In this document: piece after piece, positions 51,828-61,059 of the stretch | How positions within the stretch are numbered: the stretch's first letter is position 1 | Layout of the letters: each line of letters begins with the position of its first letter | Origin: Fimenecus sp045595185 | GTDB lineage: Bacteria > Bacillota > Clostridia > Oscillospirales > Acutalibacteraceae | Assembly: GCA_045595185.1 (NCBI GenBank) | Contig: JAZNZX010000005.1 | Location: 29,687 to 93,686, forward strand | DNA length: 64,000 nt | Reading direction: 5' to 3' | The notes under the pieces: generated by a model | The model's database searches: none | What the model saw: only the letters and a program-made list of their open reading frames with translations | Told to the model about the DNA's origin: nothing | Position numbers and translations under genes: made by a program

Positions 51828-53654
51828 ATGAAAAAATTATTAAAGTCAGTAATTGCTGTTGCTCTTTGTGTATGTCTTGTGATACCAATGTTTTCACTTG
51901 TATCATTCGCAGAAGAAAACTATGATTCAGTAGCAGAATATGTTGAAGCATCTGACACAGGTGTTGAGGTTAATGAAAATTTAGAAAGAGATAAGTTTTT
52001 ATATAACCTTCTTAATAAAGTCAGCAACTTCCTTATCAATAATGTTGTTGCAAAGGCTTTAGGTGTAATTGTTCCTGACTCATATGCTGTGCTTGATTAT
52101 GAAGAATTTGATATCAATTCTTATGAGAATTTCTATGCCGGTATGGACGAATTTATTGACGAGCCACAAGGAGATAAGGTTTGGAGTCTCGGTTACGGTA
52201 AAGCATCTGTTTTACCTGAAAATTTTGGTGAAAAATCATATGCCAAAGGTGCTTATATTCCATATGTTTATGGTAACGAAATGTATAAGGATGATGACGG
52301 CAACTACGAAGATTTGATGGCAAGAGTTATCGTTCTTAACGATGGTTCAGGTCGTGGAAATGTCTTATTTATTTCAATTGACGCAATGGGACTTGCAAAC
52401 TCTGATGTAAGAGTTATCCGTGAAGGATTAAAAGAAATTGCAGAAAAGAATGATATAGTTAGTATCAATGTTTCTTGTACTCATATTCACACAGGTATTG
52501 ATTCACAAGGTGTTTGGACAGACCCTATCGGTTGTCTTCTTAACAATACACTTACAGACAGCGTAAAATACGGTGTTCCTCGTGATTTTATAGATTCATT
52601 AGTTTCAGGTACAAAGAAAGCTGTTGAAGCCGCTTTAGCAGATATGACAACAGGTAAGATGTACTATTCTTCAGTTGATGTTGATGATTACATTTTTGAC
52701 AGAACTGCACCAATTTCTTATGACCCGAATCTCTATAAACTTGAATTCGTTCCGTATGCAAAGAGTAAAACACCAACGATTATTGCAACATACGGTTGTC
52801 ATCCGGAATCAGCAAGTTTTGACTGGAATCAGGACGAAAGCGACCCATTGAATCTTGATAGAAAATTCTCTGCAGATTTTATCTGGTACACAGAAAAGCT
52901 TTTGAATTCAGCTGGTTACAACTTTATTTTCATTCAGGGAAACGTTTCAACAGTTTCATCATCAAGAAGTAATTCAAACGACGGACTTGACGGTTCAGCA
53001 CATTATGGCTGTATGAGATACGGCTACGAAATAGGTTATCTTCTTCTCGGTATGAATATGAGCAAGTCAGAAAGAATTGCCCTTAATGAAAAAACAGGGG
53101 ATAAGCTTGAAATTGCAAAATATAATGGTCAGGAAGATTATTCTGTATGGTATGATGAGATTCCGACTGTAAAGAAGGAAGAAGTAAAGCCTGTTCTTAA
53201 TATTAAGTCTGTTCAGTTTACAGTTCAGATTGAAAATAATCTTATTGCATTACTTGGTAAAACATCAATTGCTGATAACCTTGTTCTTAAAGACAACAGA
53301 GGTAATTATTATACTGTTACAGAAGTTGGTTATCTTGAAATCGGTGACAATATGAAGGTTTATATGAGTCCCGGTGAAACATTTGGTGAGCTTCTTTTCG
53401 GTGGTAGCGGTGCTGAAGGATTCCCAATGCTTCCAATCAGAGAATACACAGGTGAAGATATTATCATTATGGACCTTATGAATGATGCTGCAGGTTATGT
53501 TGCAAACGAAGCAAACTATGTAATGGCAGGTTATCAGTACAACGAGCTTACAGGCGGATTTGATAGTGATACTTGGTGTCTTATTTCCTACGGTAAACAC
53601 GCAGGCACAACATTTATTAAGAATTTCTATGAAATTTATGATAGTGTAAGATAA
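51828..53654 (+). CDS. Secreted neutral/alkaline ceramidase-like protein
   Basis: The 608-residue protein begins with a signal peptide (MKKLLKSVIAVALCVCLVIP to SFAEE) after GGGGG. A region of about 100 residues precedes a core resembling neutral ceramidases: LFISIDAMGLANSDVRVIRE, the metal-binding CTHIHTGIDSQG (like THTHSGP), GCHPES, and FIQGNVSTVSSSR, comparable with the NxGDVSPN block carrying the catalytic Ser. It may hydrolyse an amide-linked lipid or a different amide substrate; the Asp of GDVS is Asn here. It is followed by a terminator. Confidence 0.75.
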   Translation: MKKLLKSVIAVALCVCLVIPMFSLVSFAEENYDSVAEYVEASDTGVEVNENLERDKFLYNLLNKVSNFLINNVVAKALGVIVPDSYAVLDYEEFDINSYENFYAGMDEFIDEPQGDKVWSLGYGKASVLPENFGEKSYAKGAYIPYVYGNEMYKDDDGNYEDLMARVIVLNDGSGRGNVLFISIDAMGLANSDVRVIREGLKEIAEKNDIVSINVSCTHIHTGIDSQGVWTDPIGCLLNNTLTDSVKYGVPRDFIDSLVSGTKKAVEAALADMTTGKMYYSSVDVDDYIFDRTAPISYDPNLYKLEFVPYAKSKTPTIIATYGCHPESASFDWNQDESDPLNLDRKFSADFIWYTEKLLNSAGYNFIFIQGNVSTVSSSRSNSNDGLDGSAHYGCMRYGYEIGYLLLGMNMSKSERIALNEKTGDKLEIAKYNGQEDYSVWYDEIPTVKKEEVKPVLNIKSVQFTVQIENNLIALLGKTSIADNLVLKDNRGNYYTVTEVGYLEIGDNMKVYMSPGETFGELLFGGSGAEGFPMLPIREYTGEDIIIMDLMNDAAGYVANEANYVMAGYQYNELTGGFDSDTWCLISYGKHAGTTFIKNFYEIYDSVR

Positions 53655-53664
53655 TAAAAAAATT

Positions 53665-53695
53665 AAGGAACAGTTCGTACGAGCTGTTCCTTTTT
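53665..53695. terminator. Bidirectional terminator between ceramidase-like gene and ldh
   Basis: AAGGAACAG (53665-53673) pairs with CTGTTCCTT (53684-53692) with an inner TCG/CGA pairing, followed by a T-run. Confidence 0.85.
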
Positions 53696-53706
53696 GTATC
53701 CGATTT

Positions 53707-54660
53707 TTAAAAACCAATTTCTTGTGCAGTTTGTTTTAAGAAATCACAGGAATCGATAAATGCTGTTCTTTCGTTTTCTTTTAAATCAAGAACAATAATA
53801 TCTTCAACACCGTTTCTGCCGATTATTGCAGGTAATCCTGCATAAACATCCTTTATACCATATTGTCCGTCAAGCATAACTGATACTGTCAACGCACTTT
53901 TTTCATCACCGAAAATTGCTCTGACAATTCTTACAAGTGCCATACCGATACCATAATATGTTGCAGTTTTTGCTTTAATTATTTCCTGTGCAGCACCTGT
54001 AACATCTTTACTTATTTTATATAAATCTTCAAATGAAAATTTGCCGTTTGATGAGTCTATGATATCATATACTCTTTTGGTTGTAATGTAAGCTTGTGAC
54101 CAAGGAACGATTTCGCTGTCGCCATGCTCACCAATAACATATGCGTGAACATTTCTTGGGTCGATTGAAAAATAATCACCAAGCAAATAGCGAAGTCTTG
54201 CTGTATCAAGTGTTGTACCGCTACCGATAACGCGGGATGGGTCAAAGCCTGATAATTCAAGTGTGATTTTTGTCATAATATCAACAGGGTTTGTTGCAAC
54301 AAGGAAAATACCGTCAAATCCACTTTGAACAATTGGCTCAATAATTGATTTGAATACTTCATAGTTTCTTTTTAAAAGTGCAATTCTTCCTTCACCGTCT
54401 TTTTGTGCAACACCTGCAGCAATAACGACAATATCAGCATCGTGGCAGTCAGAATATTCACCTGCATAAATTAACATATTTCTTTTTGCAAAAGGAAGAC
54501 CGTGATTAAGGTCCATAGCTTCTCCTTTTGCTTTTTCTTTGTTAACATCAATAAGCACAAGCTGGTCACATTCGCCACTATTTAAAAGAGCATATGCAAA
54601 GCTCATTCCAACGAAACCTGTACCAACAAGAGCAACCTTTTTTAAATCTCCGTTTTTCAT
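53707..54660 (-). CDS. ldh: L-lactate dehydrogenase
   Basis: Ldh reduces pyruvate to L-lactate with NADH, regenerating NAD in fermentation. The 317-residue protein has the NAD-binding GTGFVGMSFAYALL, VATNPVDIMT, substrate Arg in the SGTTLDTARLR segment and catalytic His in GEHGDSEIVPWSQA. The ATG at 54660 is 7 bases after AAAGGAT; the ATG at 54669 overlaps that site. It is co-transcribed behind asnB with a 12-base gap. Confidence 0.95.
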   Translation of the reverse strand: MKNGDLKKVALVGTGFVGMSFAYALLNSGECDQLVLIDVNKEKAKGEAMDLNHGLPFAKRNMLIYAGEYSDCHDADIVVIAAGVAQKDGEGRIALLKRNYEVFKSIIEPIVQSGFDGIFLVATNPVDIMTKITLELSGFDPSRVIGSGTTLDTARLRYLLGDYFSIDPRNVHAYVIGEHGDSEIVPWSQAYITTKRVYDIIDSSNGKFSFEDLYKISKDVTGAAQEIIKAKTATYYGIGMALVRIVRAIFGDEKSALTVSVMLDGQYGIKDVYAGLPAIIGRNGVEDIIVLDLKENERTAFIDSCDFLKQTAQEIGF

Positions 54661-54672
54661 TTGTTTCATCCT

Positions 54673-56502
54673 TTATTTTATGATAATTTTATATTTTTTT
54701 AACCAATAGTTTATTTGTATGAAATAAGCTATCGTTTGTGGAGTTGTCATCAACTGACCATACCAAGGTTCATTCTTATCTGTATTCAGTAGTTTTTCCA
54801 ACTCGCTCTTTTTTATAAATGTTAACACAGGAGATGATGGATTTTCAATAACTTCTTTTAATTTTTCTGAAACAATTTGCAAGTATTTCGGATTATGAGT
54901 TTTTGGATATGGACTTTTCTTTCTCCAAAGCACTTCTTCGGGCAAGAAATCTTCCATAGCTTTTCTTAAAAGTCCTTTTTCGTATGAATTAAAATCTTTA
55001 TATTCCCAAGGTACAGAATAAAGATATTCGGCAATTCGATAATCACAAAAAGGTACTCTTACCTCAAGTCCGTTATACATACTCATTCTGTCTTTTCTGT
55101 CGAGAAGTGTCTGCATAAACCAATCAAGGTTAAGCTTCATCATTTCTTTCATTCTTGACTCAAGAGGCGATAAGTCATCAATTTTTGATGTGTTGATAAT
55201 TGTATCTTTATATTTTGAATATACAAAATTCCCTGCATCAGGTAACTTAATATCATCTTTTATGAAAGATTTTCTGTATGATGTTGTCTGTGACCAAGGG
55301 AAACCGTTTATTGCCCTGATATCTTTATCTCTGTACCAAGGATAACCACCAAAAATTTCATCTGCACATTCACCGGAAAGTGCAACTGTACAATGGTTTT
55401 TTATTTCTTTACAGAAAAGTAAAAGTGACGAATCAACATCGGCCATTCCCGGCAAATCTCTTGCATCAACTGCCATATAAAGAGCATCTGCAAGGTCTTG
55501 ATTATTTAAAGTTATTAAATGATGTTCACATTGTAAGTAATCTACCATTTTGTTGATAAATTCATTATCATTATTAGGTTGAAATTTACTTGATTTAAAG
55601 TATTTGTCATTATCTTCATATGTTACCGAAAAAGTCGTTAGTTTTTTACCTTGTTCATTCAAATGACTATTGGCAATTGAGGAGATAATGCTTGAATCAA
55701 GACCACCTGATAAAAATGTCCCTACAGGAACATCAGAAACCAATTGTCTTGTTATTGCATCTTTAACGAGAAATCGAACTTTTTCAACTGTTTCATCAAA
55801 GTTATCAGTATGCTCTTTATCCTTTAAAGTCCAGTATTTTCTTATTTTAATTCCGCATTTATTATAATACCCGCAACAAGCAGGCTTAAGTTCATTTATA
55901 TTCTTAAAAACACCACAACCTGGCGTACGACCTGGCCCTATAAACATAATTTCAGCAATTGAATTTTCGTCAATTACAGGCTCAACAAATTTATGTTCAA
56001 GTAATGCTTTGATTTCAGAACCAAATATAAACGAATCATTAACAATAGTATAAAAAAATGGTTTTACTCCAATTCTGTCTCTTGCAAAAAACAGATATTG
56101 TTCTTTTTCGTCCCATATAGCAAAGGCAAAAATTCCGTTGAACTTATTAACACAGTCTTCTTTCCATTGAACATAAGCCTTCAATATTACTTCTGTATCA
56201 GAATTTGTACAGAAATTATGACCTGACATCAACAATTCATTTCTTACTTCATCTGTATTATAAAGTTCACCATTATAAACAATTGTGTATTTATATTCAC
56301 CATATTTTACTGTCATTGGCTGAATACCGTTTTCAATATCAATAACAGCAAGTCGCGAATGTATCAAAGCAATATTATCATTTAAAAATATTCCTTTCTG
56401 GTCAGGACCACGCGGTTCAAGTACCTTCTGCATTTTTAAATACGAGTCTTTATTTTTAATAACAGCTTGGGAATAACATACTTCACCTGCAATACCACAC
56501 AT
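54673..56502 (-). CDS. asnB: Asparagine synthase (glutamine-hydrolysing)
   Basis: AsnB makes asparagine from aspartate, glutamine and ATP. The 609-residue protein starts MCGIAG, so Cys2 is the glutaminase nucleophile (with YNGELYN and the RGPDQKG block). The synthetase domain has the PP-loop SGGLDSSII and ALSGECADEIFGGYPWY. Promoter-like sequence lies in the 129-base divergent gap with the acetyltransferase. No T-box leader fits in that space. Confidence 0.95.
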   Translation of the reverse strand: MCGIAGEVCYSQAVIKNKDSYLKMQKVLEPRGPDQKGIFLNDNIALIHSRLAVIDIENGIQPMTVKYGEYKYTIVYNGELYNTDEVRNELLMSGHNFCTNSDTEVILKAYVQWKEDCVNKFNGIFAFAIWDEKEQYLFFARDRIGVKPFFYTIVNDSFIFGSEIKALLEHKFVEPVIDENSIAEIMFIGPGRTPGCGVFKNINELKPACCGYYNKCGIKIRKYWTLKDKEHTDNFDETVEKVRFLVKDAITRQLVSDVPVGTFLSGGLDSSIISSIANSHLNEQGKKLTTFSVTYEDNDKYFKSSKFQPNNDNEFINKMVDYLQCEHHLITLNNQDLADALYMAVDARDLPGMADVDSSLLLFCKEIKNHCTVALSGECADEIFGGYPWYRDKDIRAINGFPWSQTTSYRKSFIKDDIKLPDAGNFVYSKYKDTIINTSKIDDLSPLESRMKEMMKLNLDWFMQTLLDRKDRMSMYNGLEVRVPFCDYRIAEYLYSVPWEYKDFNSYEKGLLRKAMEDFLPEEVLWRKKSPYPKTHNPKYLQIVSEKLKEVIENPSSPVLTFIKKSELEKLLNTDKNEPWYGQLMTTPQTIAYFIQINYWLKKYKIIIK

Positions 56503-56571
56503 AAAATCACCTCAAAAATTTTGCTTCATAATAGAATATGATTTTTAAAATTAAAAATACTTAAATTTCAT

Positions 56572-56599
56572 TTGATAATTTTAAATGATATGATATTAT
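56572..56599 (+). promoter_or_regulatory. Promoter of acetyltransferase-cupin operon
   Basis: TTGATA (56572-56577) and TATTAT (56594-56599) are 16 bases apart, ahead of the ATG at 56632. Confidence 0.5.
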
Positions 56600-56631
56600 A
56601 TAAACAAATATTTAATATTGTAGGTGTAAAT

Positions 56632-57234
56632 ATGGATATAAGAGAAAAAATGCACAGTGGTGATTTGTATCTTTCAATGGATGAGGATATTTTTAACGAA
56701 CAACTTACATATCTTGAAAAATTATATGATTTTAATGTAACAAGACCGCTTGAACAAGAAAAGCGAACTGAAATGCTTAAAAATATGTTTGCCGAAATAG
56801 GTGAAAATTGTTATATTGAACCACCGTTGCACGCGAATTGGGCAGGTAAAAATGTACATTTCGGTAAAGGTGTTTATGCTAATTTTAATCTTACTCTTGT
56901 TGACGATACACATATCTATGTGGGTGATTATACAATGCTTGGCCCTAATGTTGTTTTAGCAACCGCAGGACATCCTATTTTGCCTGAACTCCGACCACTT
57001 GCATATCAGTATAATATGCCGATACACATCGGTAAAAATTGTTGGCTCGGTGCAGGAGTTATCGTATTACCGGGTGTAACAATCGGCGATAATTCAGTAA
57101 TAGGCGCAGGAAGTATTGTTACAAAAGATATACCTGCGAATGTGGTTGCCGTCGGTAACCCGTGCAAAGTCTTACGCGAAATCAACGACCACGACAAAGA
57201 ATATTACTTTAAGGATAGGAAGATTGAATTATGA
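56632..57234 (+). CDS. Sugar O-acetyltransferase (maltose/galactoside acetyltransferase family)
   Basis: The 200-residue protein is a left-handed beta-helix acetyltransferase (LacA/Maa/NodL group). The N-terminal Mac domain (about 4-55) and hexapeptide repeats (IHIGKNCWLGAGVIVLPGVT, GDNSVIGAGSIVTKDIP) are clear, with the likely catalytic His in TAGHPILP. It adds acetyl from acetyl-CoA to sugars. The longest frame begins at 56572, but that TTG is part of the promoter, so the ATG at 56632 after TAGGTG is used. It overlaps the cupin gene by 4 bases. Confidence 0.92.
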   Translation: MDIREKMHSGDLYLSMDEDIFNEQLTYLEKLYDFNVTRPLEQEKRTEMLKNMFAEIGENCYIEPPLHANWAGKNVHFGKGVYANFNLTLVDDTHIYVGDYTMLGPNVVLATAGHPILPELRPLAYQYNMPIHIGKNCWLGAGVIVLPGVTIGDNSVIGAGSIVTKDIPANVVAVGNPCKVLREINDHDKEYYFKDRKIEL

Positions 57235-57578
57235 TTAACAAAATTAATCTTAAAAATGAAGTAAATTCAATTTTCAATTTGTTTGAATATAAAGAAATTT
57301 GCAAATTAAACAATCATATATTAAATGTTCTAAAAGCTGAAGACAGAACACTCGAGTTTCATTCACACGAATTTTCTGATGAATTATTCTATTGTATTGA
57401 AGGTGAGTTTGACATTGAATTTATAGATGGAAAAATTCATCTTTGTGAAGGTGATTTAATTTTAATTCCTAAAGGAGTTTTACATAGACCGGTTTGTACA
57501 AGTCTTGTTAAATGTCTTCTTATTGAATTAAATGGCACATTAGATGAAAGCAATACCGGTGGATGTTATAAAAAATAG
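57231..57578 (+). CDS. Cupin-domain protein
   Basis: The 115-residue protein is a single cupin barrel. The metal-binding motif 1 is seen in EFHSHEFSDELFYCIEGEF and motif 2 in LILIPKGVLHRPV. Small cupins bind metal and either isomerise or sense small molecules, often sugars. Translational coupling to the sugar acetyltransferase suggests a shared carbohydrate role (inference). A bidirectional terminator follows. Confidence 0.85.
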   Translation: MINKINLKNEVNSIFNLFEYKEICKLNNHILNVLKAEDRTLEFHSHEFSDELFYCIEGEFDIEFIDGKIHLCEGDLILIPKGVLHRPVCTSLVKCLLIELNGTLDESNTGGCYKK

Positions 57579-57602
57579 TCGCAATTTCTGCGACTATTTT
57601 TT
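57572..57602. terminator. Bidirectional terminator between cupin gene and trmO
   Basis: AAAATAGTCGCA (57572-57583) and GCGACTATTTT (57590-57600) pair around a short loop, with A and T runs on both sides. Confidence 0.85.
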
Positions 57603-58278
57603 ATGTAATATCAACTATCGTCAATTCATTTTCTTTTACTTTGAATTTAACCTGAAACTCGCCATAACTCATACCGTAAATTTTTTCGCTATCATTTTGA
57701 TATGATGGGCGAGGGTCATGCTTTAATGTTTCAAACAATCCGTCAACCATATCAAACGGTATTTTCATTAAAAGCTCGTCGCTACATTTGATTTCAAGTT
57801 TTCCGTTAATATCATCAAGTGCAAAACCATTTGTTGCGTCAGGCCGACTATCTGTATATGGCAAATATGGTTTAATGTCAATAATCGGAGTTCCGTCCAT
57901 AAGGTCAGCACCTGTTACATAAAGAATATTTCTTTTGTAACTGAAATCTGTTTTAATAAGTTTAACACAGGATATGCCGATTCTGTTAGGTCTGAATGGT
58001 GAACGACTTGCAAATACACCAACTTTTTTGTTTCCACCGAGTTTTGGAGGTCGTACTGTTGGTTTGATATGCTTTTTATTGACATCAGAAAAGTACCATA
58101 TTAACCATATATGTGAAAATTCTTCAATTCCTTTAAAATAATTCGGGTCTTTATAATCACTTTCAAATACGACTTTTGAAATAACTGATTCAGACAATCC
58201 GCTTTGTCGCGGAATACCGAATTTTTCCTTGTAATTATTTTCGATATAAGCAATTGGTTCAATATAAATTCTTCCCAT
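57601..58278 (-). CDS. trmO: tRNA (t6A37 N6)-methyltransferase TrmO
   Basis: TrmO (YaeB/VirR family) methylates threonylcarbamoyl-A37 in some threonine tRNAs. The 225-residue protein has the UPF0066 pattern: IEPIAYIENNYKEKFGIPRQ, FKGIEEFSHIWLIWYF, VGVFASRSPFRPNRIG and GTPIIDIKPYLPY. The ATG at 58278 lies 8 bases after GAGG. The extra C-terminal part (about 150-225) is a known longer form of the family. It is transcribed alone. Confidence 0.9.
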   Translation of the reverse strand: MGRIYIEPIAYIENNYKEKFGIPRQSGLSESVISKVVFESDYKDPNYFKGIEEFSHIWLIWYFSDVNKKHIKPTVRPPKLGGNKKVGVFASRSPFRPNRIGISCVKLIKTDFSYKRNILYVTGADLMDGTPIIDIKPYLPYTDSRPDATNGFALDDINGKLEIKCSDELLMKIPFDMVDGLFETLKHDPRPSYQNDSEKIYGMSYGEFQVKFKVKENELTIVDIT

Positions 58279-58335
58279 GATTTTCACCTCGAATTTAATT
58301 TATAATATCATATTTGAAAAATTTTTTCTATACTG

Positions 58336-58363
58336 TTGTATTTTTTGAAAAATATGGTAGAAT
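58336..58363 (+). promoter_or_regulatory. Promoter of rubrerythrin gene
   Basis: TTGTAT (58336-58341) and TAGAAT (58358-58363) are 16 bases apart. No PerR-like 7-1-7 repeat is visible here. Confidence 0.5.
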
Positions 58364-58394
58364 AATATTACAAAAAACACAAGGAGTGATTTTA

Positions 58395-58934
58395 ATGGAA
58401 CTTAAGGGTTCAAGAACAGAAGCTAATCTTATGACTGCGTTTGCAGGTGAGTCACAGGCAAGAAACAAATACACATATTATGCATCAAAAGCTAAAAAAG
58501 ACGGATATGTTCAGATAGCACAGATTTTTGAAGAAACTGCTAATAATGAAAAAGAACACGCAAAAATATGGTTTAAGCTTCTTCACGACGGTGGTGTACC
58601 TACAACAGTTGAAAATCTTAAAGACGCTGCTGCAGGTGAAAACTATGAGTGGACAGAGATGTATGCTGAATTTGCAAAGGTAGCAAAGGAAGAAGGCTTT
58701 GACCATATTGCTGCTCTTTTTGAAATGGTTGCAAAAATTGAAAAGGAACATGAAGAAAGATATAAGAAATTACTTGCAAATATTGAAGGTGGTCTTGTAT
58801 TCTCTCGTGACGGTGATATGATGTGGATTTGCTCTAACTGCGGTCATGTTCATATTGGTAAAGATGCACCTGAAATTTGCCCTGTTTGTGCACATCCAAA
58901 GGCATATTTCATGATGAAGGCAGAGAACTATTAA
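58395..58934 (+). CDS. rbr: Rubrerythrin (classical orientation)
   Basis: The 179-residue protein reduces hydrogen peroxide in the cytosol. The ferritin-like di-iron domain comes first (AFAGESQARNKYTYYASKA, NEKEHAKIWFKLL, EKEHEERYKKL) and the rubredoxin domain last (CSNCGHVH and CPVCAHPKAYF, residues about 145-172), the reverse of the protein at 37.3 kb. AAGGAGTG precedes the ATG at 58395; the longer frame has no site. A strong terminator follows, so it is a single-gene unit. Confidence 0.96.
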   Translation: MELKGSRTEANLMTAFAGESQARNKYTYYASKAKKDGYVQIAQIFEETANNEKEHAKIWFKLLHDGGVPTTVENLKDAAAGENYEWTEMYAEFAKVAKEEGFDHIAALFEMVAKIEKEHEERYKKLLANIEGGLVFSRDGDMMWICSNCGHVHIGKDAPEICPVCAHPKAYFMMKAENY

Positions 58935-58942
58935 TTTCAACA

Positions 58943-58972
58943 AAAAGTGAGGTTTTTTGACCTCACTTTTTT
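58943..58972 (+). terminator. Rho-independent terminator after rbr
   Basis: AAAAGTGAGGT (58943-58953) pairs with ACCTCACTTTT (58960-58970), followed by further T residues. Confidence 0.9.
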
Positions 58973-58995
58973 GCATATATTGTACTTTGATTTTA

Positions 58996-59025
58996 TTGAC
59001 ATACAACATCTAAATATGTTACTAT
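58996..59025 (+). promoter_or_regulatory. Promoter of pyr operon
   Basis: TTGACA (58996-59001) and TACTAT (59020-59025) are separated by 18 bases. The short leader to pyrC (about 30 bases) leaves no room for a PyrR-type attenuator. Confidence 0.6.
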
Positions 59026-59062
59026 ATTAAGGAACGAATTTTCGGTTTTAATGGGTGATGAA

Positions 59063-60328
59063 ATGAAAAAACTGATTACTAATTCTACAATTTATTACAA
59101 TTCAGAATTTGTTAAAAAAGATATTTTAATCGAAGACGGAATAATTGCCGAAATTTCTGACCATATTGCGCCTGATTGCGCTGATTTTGTCTATATTTTT
59201 AAAGGTTGCTTTGTTTTTCCCGGTTTTACAGATGTACATGTGCATCTACGTGAACCGGGTTTTTCATATAAGGAAACTATTAAAACAGGTACCCTTGCAT
59301 CCGCTCACGGTGGTTATACATCAGTTTGCTCAATGCCTAATTTGAACCCTGTTCCTGATAGTGTTCAACATCTTAACGAACAAATTGAAATTATTAAAAA
59401 AGATGCTGTAATTAATGTTTATCCTTATGCTTCAATTACTGTTAATCAAATGGGTGAAAAACTTTCTGACATGTCAGAAATGGCTGATTTGTGTATCGCG
59501 TATTCTGATGACGGCAGAGGAGTTCAGAGTGATGAAATGATGCTTGAAGCAATGAAAATTGCAAAAGCAAATAATAAAATGATTGTTGCCCATTGTGAAG
59601 TTAATGATTTACTTGATGGTGGATATATACATAAAGGCAAATATTCTCTTGAACATAACCACAGAGGAATTTGTTCTGAAAGTGAATGGAAACAAATTCA
59701 ACGCGATATTGAGCTTGTAAAACAAACAGGTTGCTCATATCATGTGTGTCATATTTCTACAAAAGAAAGTGTTGAGCTTATTCGTCAGGCTAAAAAAGAT
59801 GGTGTTGACATAACTTGTGAAACTGGACCACATTATCTTGTCCTTTCTGATAAGGATTTACAAGAAAATGGCAGATTTAAGATGAATCCACCATTACGTG
59901 ACGAAAGTGACAAAGAAGCACTTATTCAAGGTGTCCTTGACGGTACAATTGATATGATTGCAACTGACCACGCACCACATAGTGCTGAGGAAAAATCAAA
60001 AGGCCTTGAAAAAAGCAACATGGGTGTCGTTGGTATTGAAACTGCATTTCCTGTTATGTACACATATTTTGTTAAAACAGGCAAAATTACACTTAAAAAG
60101 CTTATGGAATTACTTTCAGTAAATGCCAATAAGAGATTTAATATTGGTAGTAGCATTGAAATCGGTGTAAAAGCTAATTTAACAGTTTTTGATTTGAATG
60201 AAAAATATATAGTAAACCCTGATGATTTTTTTTCAATGGGTAAAAGTACACCGTTTGAAGGCACAGAAGTTTATGGTAAATGTAAAATGACAATTTGTAA
60301 CGGAAATATTGTATGGGAGGAAAAATAA
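59063..60328 (+). CDS. pyrC: Dihydroorotase
   Basis: PyrC closes carbamoyl aspartate to dihydroorotate, the third step of UMP synthesis. The 421-residue class I enzyme shows the metal-binding DVHVHLREPG, HCEVND, CHIST and ATDHAPHS motifs. GGGTGATG precedes the ATG at 59063; the ATG at 59051 lies within that site. The gene begins the operon and shares its stop codon with the pyrK start (TAATG). Confidence 0.95.
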   Translation: MKKLITNSTIYYNSEFVKKDILIEDGIIAEISDHIAPDCADFVYIFKGCFVFPGFTDVHVHLREPGFSYKETIKTGTLASAHGGYTSVCSMPNLNPVPDSVQHLNEQIEIIKKDAVINVYPYASITVNQMGEKLSDMSEMADLCIAYSDDGRGVQSDEMMLEAMKIAKANNKMIVAHCEVNDLLDGGYIHKGKYSLEHNHRGICSESEWKQIQRDIELVKQTGCSYHVCHISTKESVELIRQAKKDGVDITCETGPHYLVLSDKDLQENGRFKMNPPLRDESDKEALIQGVLDGTIDMIATDHAPHSAEEKSKGLEKSNMGVVGIETAFPVMYTYFVKTGKITLKKLMELLSVNANKRFNIGSSIEIGVKANLTVFDLNEKYIVNPDDFFSMGKSTPFEGTEVYGKCKMTICNGNIVWEEK

Positions 60329-61059
60329 TGTATCAGGGAATATACAAAATAAAATCAAATGTTCAGTTGACCGACAGTATTTTTGAAATGGTTTTACTCG
60401 GTGATACATCATCAATTACTGCATCTGGTCAGTTTATAAATATTAAACTTGACGGTTTCTACCTTCGCAGACCTATTTCAATCTGCGATTATGATGAAAC
60501 TACAATTACAATTATTTATAAAGTAGTTGGTGAAGGCACTAAGGTAATGAGCAAGATGGTTACAGGTGAACGACTTGACGTTCTTTGTGGTCTCGGTAAT
60601 GGCTTTGATACATCAAAGTCAACGGACAAGCCTGTACTTATCGGCGGTGGCGTTGGTGTTCCACCAATGTTTAATCTTTGTAAAAAACTTATTTCAGAAG
60701 GCAAAGATGTTACAGTTATTCTTGGCTTTAATAAAAAAGACGAAATTTTCTATGAAGATGAATTCATAAAGCTTGGTGCAGATGTAAAAGTAACTACTGT
60801 TGATGGTTCTTATGGTATCAAAGGTTTCGTTACAGATGCACTTAAAGAAATAAATTACTCATATTTCTTTACTTGTGGTCCAATGCCGATGTTTAAGGCT
60901 ATTGAATCAGTTGCCACAACAAGTGGTCAGTACAGCTTTGAAGAAAGAATGGGCTGTGGATTCGGTGCATGTATGGGTTGCTCCTGCAAGACAAAATACG
61001 GTAACAAGAGAATTTGTAAAGATGGTCCCGTGCTTGAAAGAGAGGAAATAATATGGTAA
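60328..61059 (+). CDS. pyrK: Dihydroorotate dehydrogenase electron transfer subunit
   Basis: PyrK passes electrons from PyrD to NAD through FAD and a 2Fe-2S cluster. The 243-residue protein has the FAD-binding YLRRPISICDY, the NAD-binding IGGGVGVPPMFNL and the cluster Cys residues in GCGFGACMGCSCKTKYG with a later Cys. The ATG at 60328 follows GGGAGGAAA; the upstream in-frame ATG at 60313 is inside pyrC and less likely. Confidence 0.95.
   Translation: MYQGIYKIKSNVQLTDSIFEMVLLGDTSSITASGQFINIKLDGFYLRRPISICDYDETTITIIYKVVGEGTKVMSKMVTGERLDVLCGLGNGFDTSKSTDKPVLIGGGVGVPPMFNLCKKLISEGKDVTVILGFNKKDEIFYEDEFIKLGADVKVTTVDGSYGIKGFVTDALKEINYSYFFTCGPMPMFKAIESVATTSGQYSFEERMGCGFGACMGCSCKTKYGNKRICKDGPVLEREEIIW

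Noticed and set aside
53265..53717. 150-codon minus-strand frame overlapping the ceramidase-like gene and ldh end
   Set aside because: Antisense to a well-supported secreted protein and crosses a strong bidirectional terminator.
56503..56631. T-box leader upstream of asnB
   Set aside because: The divergent gap is only 129 bases and shows no T-box consensus or antiterminator pairing.
59026..59062. PyrR attenuator upstream of pyrC
   Set aside because: Leader of about 30 bases is too short for the anti-antiterminator structures and none can be drawn.
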